Below are positions 7,689 through 17,080 of a DNA stretch of 64,000 nt, one piece after another. A program made the position numbers and the translations under genes. Location: assembly GCF_007676705.1 (NCBI RefSeq), contig NZ_VEBF01000004.1, positions 124,001 to 188,000 on the forward strand, given 5' to 3'. Within the stretch, counting starts at the first letter, position 1; the number at the start of each line of letters is the position of its first letter. The notes beneath the pieces were generated by a model. That model made no database searches. It saw only the letters and a list, made by a program, of their open reading frames with translations, and was not told the origin of the DNA. The DNA comes from Paenibacillus xylanexedens. GTDB taxonomy: Bacteria > Bacillota > Bacilli > Paenibacillales > Paenibacillaceae.

Positions 7689-9518
7689 TTGAAAATTGTT
7701 AGCGTTTACAATAATTTCTTCAAAAATAATATGTTTATGAAAATGCTCCTGATCTTCTCGATGATATCGATTGTTACGATTATTACGTTGTCTTATATTA
7801 TCTTCCTGTCAGTGTCCGACTCCACGATTCGCCGGGAACTGGCGATCCAGAAAGCGGCGATGGAACATGTGGACCGATACATTCATCAGCAGTATGAAGC
7901 GGTGCAAAACATGGTGAGGGACATGCATCAGAATGAGGCACTCTCCGCCAACATTACGTATCTGATGAATCACTCGTACGCTGAATATGTTCAGCACATG
8001 ACGAATGGATATTACGCCAATCAGGACGATTATTCGGCCGATGTATTGAAACATTTTCAGAACATTATGGATCGCAATTCGCAGATTAACCAACTCATGT
8101 TCTATAGCGCTGAGCAGCAGGATCTGTCTACCTTCAATCAACACAAGCAGTTCCGCAAGCTGGACGCGAATGTGGCTCATTCCTATATTCCGGACGTGAT
8201 GGCGATGGAAACGCCCAATATTAGTGCACCCAACTACTGGATTCGCAAAGAGATTAATCAATGGGACCCTACGCTCTACTCCATCCGCGTACCGATTAAC
8301 AATACACAGACTCTTCGGAATCTGGGCCAATTTCTTGTCTTCTTTGACTCGGAGGGGATCGGCAATGCGCTGGATAACTACGAGAGTAATCTCAAGGGAG
8401 AAATCGTGGTGTTATCGGCGAAAGGGACTGTGTTATTTGACTCCAACAATCATTATTACGGGAAGAAGTATCCCTACGTGAATGTGGCGGATTCCCTGTT
8501 TGATCAGACGGATATGGATTCGATGAAAAAGGAGCAGAACATGTACGTGAACAAGTTCGTCTCCGCAGATCAGGGTTATGTGGTCATTGGGACCGTTCCG
8601 GTAGAAGAGATGGCTGAAACCTATGCGGGTATTCGCAATACGATCATCTCCTTTAGTATTGTATGTATTTTGTTTGCCGTGCTGGTTCCGGCGTTTTTCA
8701 TTATTAACTTTGCCAAACGAACCCGTCGAATTATTCGTTTCACCCAAAAAGTAAAGTACGGCAACTTGACGGCTCGCATCGACGATCCGCGTGATGATGA
8801 ACTGGGGCAGATCTCGCATAGCTTCAACGATATGCTGGACGAGCTGAATCTGTATATTGAACGGGTCTACAAAGCCGAGATCAAACAGAAGGAGACCGAA
8901 CTGGTCGCATTACAGGCTCGGATCAATCCTCATTTTCTCTATAATACGCTTGAAGTTATTCGAATGAGGGCCATATCCCAGGGGGCGCGGGATGTCGGCG
9001 AGATGATCTATAGCCTATCCGTATTGTTCAAGAGCCTGGTACAACAGAAGAAAAACTATACACTGAAGGATGAGATGGAAGCGTGCCGGTTATATCTGGA
9101 ATTATTCCGAATCCGCTACAAGGACATTTTCATCTATACGATCCAGATCGACGCTGCTTATTATCAACACCCTGTGGTGAAACTTTCCCTGCAACCCATC
9201 ATTGAGAATTATGTTGTACACGGCATTCAGACAGAACGTTCGGATAACCGATTATCCATTGTTGTTGAGGAGACAGATGATGTGGTACAGGTGGAGGTCA
9301 GAGATAATGGTAAAGGCATTGAACCGGCACGCCTGACGGAAATTCTTGAAGAACTGGAGCGTCCTGAAGAGTCCGGTCAGATGTTCGGGCTGCGCAGTGT
9401 TCATAGTCGATTACGTTTCCTGTACGGACCAGAGTTCGGCATTACCATAGAGAGCACCCTTGGTGAAGGAACACGGATCAGGGTGCGTTATCCACATACA
9501 GAAGGGACAGGTGTTTAA
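7689..9518 (+). CDS. Sensor histidine kinase, YesM type
   Basis: The 609-residue membrane kinase has TM1 at about residues 17-42, a large extracytoplasmic sensor region (about 43-315), TM2 at about 318-342 and a HAMP linker. A His_kinase domain follows, with the phospho-acceptor His415 in INPHFLYNT, and then an HATPase domain with the N box PIIENYVVHGI. The start is TTG 7689, 10 bases after GGAGGG; the ATG at 7682 runs into a stop after six codons. It is followed after 1 base by its response regulator. Given the neighbours, it probably senses a glycan or a sugar-loaded binding protein and switches on the importer. Confidence 0.9.
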   Translation: MKIVSVYNNFFKNNMFMKMLLIFSMISIVTIITLSYIIFLSVSDSTIRRELAIQKAAMEHVDRYIHQQYEAVQNMVRDMHQNEALSANITYLMNHSYAEYVQHMTNGYYANQDDYSADVLKHFQNIMDRNSQINQLMFYSAEQQDLSTFNQHKQFRKLDANVAHSYIPDVMAMETPNISAPNYWIRKEINQWDPTLYSIRVPINNTQTLRNLGQFLVFFDSEGIGNALDNYESNLKGEIVVLSAKGTVLFDSNNHYYGKKYPYVNVADSLFDQTDMDSMKKEQNMYVNKFVSADQGYVVIGTVPVEEMAETYAGIRNTIISFSIVCILFAVLVPAFFIINFAKRTRRIIRFTQKVKYGNLTARIDDPRDDELGQISHSFNDMLDELNLYIERVYKAEIKQKETELVALQARINPHFLYNTLEVIRMRAISQGARDVGEMIYSLSVLFKSLVQQKKNYTLKDEMEACRLYLELFRIRYKDIFIYTIQIDAAYYQHPVVKLSLQPIIENYVVHGIQTERSDNRLSIVVEETDDVVQVEVRDNGKGIEPARLTEILEELERPEESGQMFGLRSVHSRLRFLYGPEFGITIESTLGEGTRIRVRYPHTEGTGV

Positions 9519-9519
9519 C

Positions 9520-11034
9520 ATGTACAAGGTGTTTATTGCGGACGATGAGCCATTCATCATTGAAGGCTTATACGATATTGTGGACTGGTCTTCGTTTGGA
9601 ATGGAAATTGTGAGTCATGCGGGCAATGGGCAGGCGGCTTTACATGCGCTCTCTTCTCAGCCTGTGGACATTCTGATTACGGATATATCGATGCCACTCA
9701 TGAATGGTCTCGATCTGATTCGGGAAGCAAGGCGAGTACAACCTGAGATTAAGGTCATTATCCTGAGTGGTTTCAATGAGTTCGAATATTTGAAGGAAGG
9801 CATGCAGCTGGGTATCGAAAATTATCTCCTCAAACCGATTAATGTGGAGGAACTGGAATCCACGCTGAGCAACACGGCGTCCAAGCTGGATCATACGGTA
9901 TCACCTCAAGCCGATGATGCTTATGGCATCCAGATTCTAAAAGATAACATTCTTCATCGATGGCTTACGGGACAGATTGCAGCTACTGAATTCGAAGAAC
10001 GCGCCCAGTTTATGAACCTTTCGCTGGATGCACCCGACGTTGCTGTGGCCGTCTTGCGTGACAAAGAGCAGACAGCTGGCATGTTTGAACGCGTTGAGGG
10101 GATGCTGCGAGACAGACCCCAACTGAACGTATTTCATGATATCGATGGAGACATTGTCATTATTGCCAACATTCATGGTACTCGCGACGAGGAACAGGAG
10201 TTAATGGATGGCCTACAGGCATTATCTGATGCGATAACAGTAACCCATCCTGCGGTACGCATTGGAGCAGGCAGGTTGATGAAGGGGCTGTACCAGGCGC
10301 CGACCAGTTATGCTGAGGCCAAAAAAGCACTCCAGTATGTGATGATTTATCCCGATCTTAAAGTAATCGACCATGCCATACTGGAAAGGCGCGGAAGTTC
10401 AACGGCAACCTTCTTCATTGATTGGAGGGAGTACGCCAAACTTATTCTGTCCCGTAATACAGAACAGCTTGCCGACCAGATTCGCATGGATTTTGAACAG
10501 CATCGGGATGGGCTTACGCCTGGGGAACTTCAGAATACTGCATTGGAAGTTGTGATTCGCTTCAAAATGGAACTGGAGGGCATCAAACATTCGGATGAGT
10601 CTGCCATATACCAACAAGGGCTTCAACTTGTACTGGACAGTGGCACTTTTGATGAACTCGTGCGGGCGCTTCAGCAGGTTGGGTCGCAGACGATCCAATC
10701 CCTATTGCAGGATCTGAAAAATCCGATTGTGAACCAGGTGCTTCAGCATATCGACAAACACTACGCAGAAGAGCTGTCCCTGAAGCTGCTGGGTGCCCAC
10801 TATCATCTGCATCCGGTGTATTTGGGACAATTGTTCCATAAGGAAACCGGGGAGACGTTTGCCGAATACATCAACAAATACCGGATTGAACGTGCAAAGG
10901 AACAATTGCGTAATTCCAATCTGAAGGTACATGAGATCGCCCGAAATGTGGGGTATTGGGAGACGGGGTATTTCTATAAGCAGTTCCGTAAATATGTGGG
11001 CATTTCACCGACGGATTTCAAGGTGTTTGGTTGA
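9520..11034 (+). CDS. Response regulator, YesN/AraC type
   Basis: The 504-residue protein has an N-terminal receiver domain with Asp8/Asp9, the phospho-acceptor Asp55 (ILITDISMP) and a conserved lysine in YLLKPIN. A long middle region leads to a C-terminal AraC-type double helix-turn-helix (about residues 405-504). The start is ATG 9520, immediately after the kinase stop; a longer frame to 9460 only overlaps the kinase. It should activate the adjacent sugar transporter and glycosidase genes once phosphorylated by the kinase, as other YesN-like regulators do for CUT1 transporters. Confidence 0.9.
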   Translation: MYKVFIADDEPFIIEGLYDIVDWSSFGMEIVSHAGNGQAALHALSSQPVDILITDISMPLMNGLDLIREARRVQPEIKVIILSGFNEFEYLKEGMQLGIENYLLKPINVEELESTLSNTASKLDHTVSPQADDAYGIQILKDNILHRWLTGQIAATEFEERAQFMNLSLDAPDVAVAVLRDKEQTAGMFERVEGMLRDRPQLNVFHDIDGDIVIIANIHGTRDEEQELMDGLQALSDAITVTHPAVRIGAGRLMKGLYQAPTSYAEAKKALQYVMIYPDLKVIDHAILERRGSSTATFFIDWREYAKLILSRNTEQLADQIRMDFEQHRDGLTPGELQNTALEVVIRFKMELEGIKHSDESAIYQQGLQLVLDSGTFDELVRALQQVGSQTIQSLLQDLKNPIVNQVLQHIDKHYAEELSLKLLGAHYHLHPVYLGQLFHKETGETFAEYINKYRIERAKEQLRNSNLKVHEIARNVGYWETGYFYKQFRKYVGISPTDFKVFG

Positions 11035-11073
11035 TGTTCTGGCTGGTGAGTTAGTCCTGCGGATTAAAATACA

Positions 11074-11146
11074 AGAGACATACTGGGAACAAAAATGGCA
11101 TGTAATGAGATTCGTGCCATAGGTTACCCGGCATGTCTCTTTCATG
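11074..11146 (+). terminator. Hairpin after the two-component operon
   Basis: AGAGACATACTGGG (11074-11087) pairs with CCCGGCATGTCTCT (11127-11140). An inner ATGGCA/TGCCAT stem is nested inside, and TTTC follows. The T-run is weak, so it may be an attenuating structure rather than a strong terminator. Confidence 0.5.
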
Positions 11147-11236
11147 TAAGCGATTTATTAAAACAGGGATAAAATTAATCCTTAAGGACGATTTCTCTTT
11201 AATTTGTACCTCGAAAACTTAAGTTTATCTTCTTTT

Positions 11237-11250
11237 TGTAAATGCTTTCA
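11237..11250. promoter_or_regulatory. cre-like (CcpA) site upstream of the transporter operon
   Basis: TGTAAATGCTTTCA matches TGWAANCGNTNWCA with one mismatch (TG for CG). It lies 66 bases before the binding-protein start codon, suggesting catabolite repression of the importer and glycosidases. Confidence 0.4.
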
Positions 11251-11315
11251 TTCGATAAGGTTAAAGCAGTTAGTTTGTAGAGACTAAGGGAACACGAAAA
11301 GGGAGGATCAAAGAA

Positions 11316-12788
11316 ATGAGTAAACAAAGAAAACGCTTCTCACTCGTTCTTGCATTGTTAATGGCCGTCACACTTGTTCTTAGTGCCTGTGGAGGAAGCA
11401 AAGATGCTTCAGAATCCGGGGAAGCTGGAGATGACGCGGTAGAGTTGATCTGGTATACCATCGGTACCCCTCAGAAAGACGTCAATAAAGTAATGGAAGA
11501 AGTCAGCAAGTATACCAAAGAGAAAATTAATGCCACGGTAACGATGAAGATGGTTGACTGGGGTGATTACCCACAGAAGATGCAGGTTAACGTAGCTTCC
11601 GGTGAGCCAATGGATATTCTATTCACTTCATCTGGTGGATTCGACTATGTACAAAATGCCAGAAAAGGCGCATTCCTCGAACTGGATGACTTGCTTGCTG
11701 AATACGGTCAGGATCTCACCAAGACCATTGATCCTGCATTCCTCAGTGGTTCGAAGGTAGACGGACACAATTACGGAATTCCAGCCAACAAAGAACTGCC
11801 TCAACAAGAGGTATGGCGGTTCAACCAAATGCTGGTTGATAAATACAAGTTGGACATCTCTGGCGTCCGTACGTTAGACAGTCTGGAGCCTTTGCTCAAA
11901 ACGATCAAGGAAAACGAGGCGAGTGTAACCCCATTTGCCATGGATAAGAACTATGTTCCTTACGTGCCTTATGACTATGTCATCCAGAACCTGCCGATGG
12001 CAATCAAGCTGGATACAACAGACTATAAGCTCGTGAACATACTGGAAACGCCTGAAATGAAAGAAGCACTCACCACAATGCACAAATACTACAAAGCTGG
12101 TTATGTATCGGCAGAAGCAGCAACAACAGGTTCCACGAACGACCTGACAACATCGGGCAACTGGTTCCTGGATCGTGCACAGACCCAGCCGCTCGCGGAT
12201 AATCAATGGTCTGCAAGTTACGGTTATGAGGTCGTTTCGACTCCAGCCAGTGATGCGATCATCACAAATACTTCTGTACAAGGCTCCATCATGGCGATCT
12301 CTGCCAACTCGGAATATCCGGAGAAAGCGATGGAATTCCTGAACCTGCTGAATACAGATCCTGTGCTGCGCAATATGGTGGATTCCGGTATCGAGGGCAC
12401 ACACTACAAAAAAGTGGATGACACGCATATGGAAAATCTGCCTGAATCGAAAAACTACGATATGCCTTCATACTCCCTGGGGAACAACATGCTGCTCTTC
12501 CTGAACAGCAATGACCCGGACAACAAATGGGATGAGTTCAAGAAGTTTAACGCTGAAGGTGTCAATTCTCCAATCCTCAGCTTCAACTTCGATGCAAGCA
12601 ATGTATCTTCCGAACTGACGGCGGTACAGAACGTGAAAGAGCAATATTGGGCAGCACTGATGACAGGTACACTGGACCCGGCGACCAATCTGGATCAAGT
12701 GATTGAGAAGTTCAATCAAGCCGGACTGGAGAAAGTAATGGCTGAAGCCCAAAGCCAACTGGATGCCTGGAGAGCGGAAAACAAGTAA
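11316..12788 (+). CDS. Sugar ABC transporter substrate-binding lipoprotein
   Basis: The 490-residue protein has a lipoprotein signal peptide with the lipobox LSAC (lipidated Cys25). It then shows the fold of family-1 extracellular solute-binding proteins, close to the long LipO/YtcQ-like type of Paenibacillus. It should capture oligosaccharides at the outer face of the membrane and deliver them to the two permeases that follow. The start ATG 11316 has GGGAGG 10 bases upstream. In this context the likely cargo is the glycan freed by the GH85 enzyme; this is inferred from gene order. Confidence 0.88.
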   Translation: MSKQRKRFSLVLALLMAVTLVLSACGGSKDASESGEAGDDAVELIWYTIGTPQKDVNKVMEEVSKYTKEKINATVTMKMVDWGDYPQKMQVNVASGEPMDILFTSSGGFDYVQNARKGAFLELDDLLAEYGQDLTKTIDPAFLSGSKVDGHNYGIPANKELPQQEVWRFNQMLVDKYKLDISGVRTLDSLEPLLKTIKENEASVTPFAMDKNYVPYVPYDYVIQNLPMAIKLDTTDYKLVNILETPEMKEALTTMHKYYKAGYVSAEAATTGSTNDLTTSGNWFLDRAQTQPLADNQWSASYGYEVVSTPASDAIITNTSVQGSIMAISANSEYPEKAMEFLNLLNTDPVLRNMVDSGIEGTHYKKVDDTHMENLPESKNYDMPSYSLGNNMLLFLNSNDPDNKWDEFKKFNAEGVNSPILSFNFDASNVSSELTAVQNVKEQYWAALMTGTLDPATNLDQVIEKFNQAGLEKVMAEAQSQLDAWRAENK

Positions 12789-12865
12789 CGATACATCGTA
12801 AGGATCGGGCGGCTGCTTATCGCGTCCGGTCCTTTTTCATTCAAGCCTGAAGGAGGATCTCCACA

Positions 12866-13795
12866 ATGACTACATTTTTGAAAAACCTGATTAGAAACCG
12901 AGTCATGCTGCTTATGGTGCTGCCAGGCGCCATCTGGTTCTTCTTCTTCTCCTACTTGCCACTCGTGGGCACCGTGGCTGCCTTTAAGGAATATCGATTC
13001 AGCCGCGAAGGGTTCTGGGCAAGTCTGATGAAGAGTGAATGGGTAGGCTGGGACAATTTCAAATTCCTGTTCAGCACAAGTGATGCATGGCTAATTACAC
13101 GCAATACCCTTTTTTATAACATCGCTATTATTTTCCTGGGACTCGTATTCGCTGTAGCATTGGCGATCCTGCTCTCGGAACTGATTAATAAACGACTCGC
13201 CAAAATATATCAAACGGGCATGTTCCTGCCGTATTTCCTATCCTGGGTTATCGTTGGATACTTCGCATTCAGCTTCCTGAGCATGGATCGCGGTATGTTG
13301 AATCAGATCATTGGCTGGTTCGGGATGGAACCAATTCAGTGGTACTCCGAGGCGAAATATTGGCCGTATATTCTGATTTTCGTCGCACTATGGAAAACGA
13401 TTGGTTACAACAGTATCGTCTATCTGGCTTCCATTCTGGGGATTGATAAATCGCTGTATGAAGCAGCCATGATCGATGGAGCAAGCAAATGGCAGCAAAT
13501 TCGCAATATTACAATTCCCTTGTTATCGCCCATCATTACAATCATGACCTTGCTGGCTGTAGGCCGCATTTTCTATGCCGACTTTGGACTGTTCTATCAG
13601 GTGCCAAGGGATTCGGGTACGCTCTATTCCGTGACAAATGTTATTGATACGTATGTATATCGAGGTTTGAAAACTAGTGGTGAGATCGGCATGAGTACAG
13701 CAGCGGGATTGTATCAATCCGTGGTGGGCTTTGTGCTTGTTATTATCTCCAACTATGTTGTGCGCAAAGTCGATAAAGACAGCAGCCTATTCTAG
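12866..13795 (+). CDS. ABC transporter permease, LplB type
   Basis: The 309-residue membrane protein has six predicted helices and the cytoplasmic EAA loop EAAMIDGASKWQQIRNITIP (about residues 199-218), which docks the ATPase. It belongs to the CUT1 family of oligosaccharide importers. The start is preceded by AAGGAGG. It pairs with the following permease. No ATPase gene is present in the locus, so a shared MsmX/MsmK-like ATPase encoded elsewhere is presumably used. Confidence 0.92.
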   Translation: MTTFLKNLIRNRVMLLMVLPGAIWFFFFSYLPLVGTVAAFKEYRFSREGFWASLMKSEWVGWDNFKFLFSTSDAWLITRNTLFYNIAIIFLGLVFAVALAILLSELINKRLAKIYQTGMFLPYFLSWVIVGYFAFSFLSMDRGMLNQIIGWFGMEPIQWYSEAKYWPYILIFVALWKTIGYNSIVYLASILGIDKSLYEAAMIDGASKWQQIRNITIPLLSPIITIMTLLAVGRIFYADFGLFYQVPRDSGTLYSVTNVIDTYVYRGLKTSGEIGMSTAAGLYQSVVGFVLVIISNYVVRKVDKDSSLF

Positions 13796-13818
13796 ACAAA
13801 GGAAAGGAGTGAACCACT

Positions 13819-14739
13819 ATGGCTCAAGCTCAACTCGTTAAAAAACGCGACTTCCACCACGTATCCAGCGGCTGGAACGTGATCATGAACATCATCGCCG
13901 GTCTATTCGCTCTGATCTGTGTATTTCCTTTTATATTTGTAGTCATCATCTCGTTTACGGACGAGAAAGCACTGGCCCGTGATGGGTATCGTCTGATTCC
14001 GGCAGAATGGAGTCTCGCGGCATATCAGTTTGTCTGGCAGAGTGGGGACACGCTGCTGCGGGCGTATGGAGTTACCATTCTGGTGACGGTACTTGGTACC
14101 ATCATCAGTCTGATTCTCATGTCGCTGTATGCGTATGCGATCTCCCGCAAGAGCTTCAGATATCGGAGATTTTTCTCCATCTTTGCCATTCTGACCATGT
14201 TGTTCAACGGCGGGATGATTCCAACCTATATGGTCGTTTCCCAGCTGCTTGGGTTGAAAGATACGTTATGGGCACTGATTCTGCCGCTGGCGATGAATGC
14301 CTTCTATATTATGATTCTGCGTACATTCTACTCCACCAGTGTGCCGGATGCAGTCATTGAATCGGCGAAAATTGATGGTGCCGGTGAGTTCTATACGTTT
14401 ATGAAAATCGTGATTCCACTCTCCTTGCCGGGACTGGCAACCATCGGGTTGTTCAGTACACTCGGTTACTGGAATGATTGGTTCAATGCGCTATTATACA
14501 TCGATAATCCGAATCTGGTACCGCTGCAATCCATGTTAATGCGGATTGAATCGAGCATCCAGTTTATTCAACAGAACTCTGCTAACAGTTCGATGAGTCT
14601 GGCAGCCATGCAGTCCATTCCACAGGATACGTCCCGAATGGCGATGGTCGTGCTTGCCACGTTGCCGATTATATTCGCTTATCCATTCTTCCAGCGTTAT
14701 TTCGTACAGGGTCTGACGGTGGGAGCGGTCAAAGAATAA
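13819..14739 (+). CDS. ABC transporter permease, LplC type
   Basis: The 306-residue membrane protein is the second CUT1 permease, with six predicted helices and the EAA-like loop VIESAKIDGAGEFYTFMKIV near residue 180. It starts 23 bases after the first permease, with AAAGGAGTG upstream, and forms the transmembrane heterodimer with it. The glycosidase genes follow directly in the same direction, so import and breakdown are probably co-transcribed. Confidence 0.92.
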   Translation: MAQAQLVKKRDFHHVSSGWNVIMNIIAGLFALICVFPFIFVVIISFTDEKALARDGYRLIPAEWSLAAYQFVWQSGDTLLRAYGVTILVTVLGTIISLILMSLYAYAISRKSFRYRRFFSIFAILTMLFNGGMIPTYMVVSQLLGLKDTLWALILPLAMNAFYIMILRTFYSTSVPDAVIESAKIDGAGEFYTFMKIVIPLSLPGLATIGLFSTLGYWNDWFNALLYIDNPNLVPLQSMLMRIESSIQFIQQNSANSSMSLAAMQSIPQDTSRMAMVVLATLPIIFAYPFFQRYFVQGLTVGAVKE

Positions 14740-14775
14740 CCGGATCACGCTATAGGATTGGAGAGATGCAGATTG

Positions 14776-17076
14776 ATGACTTACAAGGACAAGAGCAAAT
14801 CCGTAGAGGAACGGGTACAGCATCTGCTGAGCCTGATGACTACGGAAGAAAAGGTAGGCCAACTTACTCAGCCCTTTGGCTGGCAGACATATACGAATGA
14901 TCAAGGGAATATCACGTTAAACGATTCATTTAAGCAGCAAGTGGAAAATGGGGGCATCGGCTCGCTCTACGGTGCGCTTCGGGCAGATCCCTGGACTGGC
15001 GTTACGCTGGAAAATGGACTGTCCGCGAGAGAAGGCGCTGAGGCGGTCAATCTGATTCAACGTTATGCGGTGGAGCATTCCAGACTGGGGATTCCCATCT
15101 TAATCGGGGAAGAGTGCTCGCATGGACATATGGCCATTGACGGGACGGTCTATCCTGTCCCCCTTTTATTAGGGAGCACCTGGAATGTGGATCTATATCG
15201 GGAGATGTGCCAGGCAGTAGCACGGGAGACACGTGCCCAAGGTGGTGCGGTCACCTATTCTCCGGTACTGGATGTTGTGCGTGATCCGCGCTGGGGTCGT
15301 ACGGAGGAATGTTTTGGTGAAGATCCTTTTCTTATTGGAAAATTGGCAGTTGCCTCCGTGGAAGGACTTCAGGGTGAAAGTCTTGATCGTGACGATGCAG
15401 TAGCGGCAACGCTGAAGCATTTTGTTGGTTACGGCAGCTCGGAAGGTGGACGTAATGCAGGACCTGTGCATATGGGCTGGCGTGAGCTGCTGGAGGTGGA
15501 TCTGTATCCATTCCGCAAAGCGGTGGAAGCTGGCGCGGCATCGATCATGCCGGCATATAACGAAATTGATGGCACGCCTTGCACCGTGAATACGGAATTG
15601 TTGGAAGATGTTTTGCGTAAGGATTGGGGCTTTGACGGTCTGGTCATTACGGATTGTGGTGCGATCAATATGCTGGCAAGTGGGCATGATGTCGCGGCGG
15701 ATGGACTGGAAGCTTCCGTACAGGCCATTGAGGCAGGGATCGATATGGAGATGTCCGGCGAGATGTTCGGGCAATATCTGGTGCAGGCAGTGGCAGAAGG
15801 CAAGCTTGATGTGCAGGTTCTGGATCAGGCTGCTTCTCGCGTGCTGGCGTTGAAGTTCAGATTAGGCTTATTCGAACAGCCTTATGTGGATGCGGATCGT
15901 GCAGCAGAAGTGATTGGCAGTGAGCAGCATATTCAACTGGCACGCCAGTTAGCTGCGGAAGGGGTTGTGCTTCTCAAAAATGAGGCGCATACGCTACCTC
16001 TATCAATAGCAGATGTGGGCCAGGTTGCCGTAATCGGTCCAAATGCGGATCAAGCATACAATCAGCTCGGCGATTACACGTCACCACAACCTAAATCCAA
16101 AGTGGCAACGGTGCTGGATGGCATTCGCAGTAAACTGGCTGACCAAGTGGAGCAGGTACTCTATGCACCAGGCTGCCGGATCAAAGGTGATTCAAAAGAA
16201 GGATTCGAGCGTGCCCTTGAAGTTGCCAGCCAGGCAGATACAGTCATTATGGTGGTTGGTGGCTCCAGTGCGCGTGACTTTGGAGAAGGAACGATTGATC
16301 TGAAGACGGGTGCTTCCAATGTCTCGGATAACTCATGGAACGATATGGAATGCGGCGAAGGGATCGACCGTATGACGTTGGGTCTTGCCGGAGTACAGTT
16401 GGAACTCATTCAGGAGATTCACAAGCTTGGCAAAACACTTATCGTTGTCTACATCAATGGTCGTCCCATCACTGAACCTTGGGTAGATGAACATGCCAAT
16501 GCAATTTTGGAGGCGTGGTACCCAGGTCAAGAGGGCGGGCATGCCATTGCAGACATTCTGTTCGGTGACGTTAATCCATCTGGTAAATTGACGATCTCCA
16601 TTCCGAAGCATGTTGGTCAATTACCGATCTATTATAACGGCAAACGTTCCCGAGGCAAGCGTTACCTCGAAGAGGATTTGGAGCCACGTTATGCATTTGG
16701 ATACGGACTTAGCTATACCACATATGAGTATAGTGAACCCAAGCTGAGTGCTGCGTCTATGACAACTGGTGATTCAGTAACGGTATCAGTGAATGTGACC
16801 AACACCGGCCGTTATGCAGGTGCAGAAGTTGTACAGATGTATATCTCTGACGTGGTCAGCTCGCTAACTCGTCCCGCCAAGGAGCTGAAGGGTTTTGCGA
16901 AAGTGAGCCTGGAGCCAGGAGAGACAAAGACCGTGGAGTTCCAGATCGGGGCAGAGCATCTGCAGTATATCGGACGTAACTTGAAGCCTGTCGTTGAACC
17001 AGGACAATTCCATATTCATATCGGCAGCAGCGTAAATGATACGCAAATGGCCGAACTGACCGTAAGGGAGGCGTAA
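14776..17076 (+). CDS. Glycoside hydrolase family 3 (beta-glycosidase)
   Basis: The 766-residue cytoplasmic enzyme has the GH3 layout of a TIM-barrel domain, an alpha/beta C-domain (about 380-590) and an Fn3-like end domain. The nucleophile is Asp293 in GLVITDCGAI, and RDPRWGRTEECFGEDP is a family hallmark of the beta-glucosidase/xylosidase branch. The start is taken as ATG 14776, after GGAGAG; the longer frame from TTG 14758 lacks a binding site. GH3 members remove beta-linked glucose, xylose or GlcNAc. Here it could act on a beta-linked residue of the imported N-glycan, but its specificity cannot be read from the sequence. Confidence 0.88.
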   Translation: MTYKDKSKSVEERVQHLLSLMTTEEKVGQLTQPFGWQTYTNDQGNITLNDSFKQQVENGGIGSLYGALRADPWTGVTLENGLSAREGAEAVNLIQRYAVEHSRLGIPILIGEECSHGHMAIDGTVYPVPLLLGSTWNVDLYREMCQAVARETRAQGGAVTYSPVLDVVRDPRWGRTEECFGEDPFLIGKLAVASVEGLQGESLDRDDAVAATLKHFVGYGSSEGGRNAGPVHMGWRELLEVDLYPFRKAVEAGAASIMPAYNEIDGTPCTVNTELLEDVLRKDWGFDGLVITDCGAINMLASGHDVAADGLEASVQAIEAGIDMEMSGEMFGQYLVQAVAEGKLDVQVLDQAASRVLALKFRLGLFEQPYVDADRAAEVIGSEQHIQLARQLAAEGVVLLKNEAHTLPLSIADVGQVAVIGPNADQAYNQLGDYTSPQPKSKVATVLDGIRSKLADQVEQVLYAPGCRIKGDSKEGFERALEVASQADTVIMVVGGSSARDFGEGTIDLKTGASNVSDNSWNDMECGEGIDRMTLGLAGVQLELIQEIHKLGKTLIVVYINGRPITEPWVDEHANAILEAWYPGQEGGHAIADILFGDVNPSGKLTISIPKHVGQLPIYYNGKRSRGKRYLEEDLEPRYAFGYGLSYTTYEYSEPKLSAASMTTGDSVTVSVNVTNTGRYAGAEVVQMYISDVVSSLTRPAKELKGFAKVSLEPGETKTVEFQIGAEHLQYIGRNLKPVVEPGQFHIHIGSSVNDTQMAELTVREA

Positions 17077-17080
17077 GACC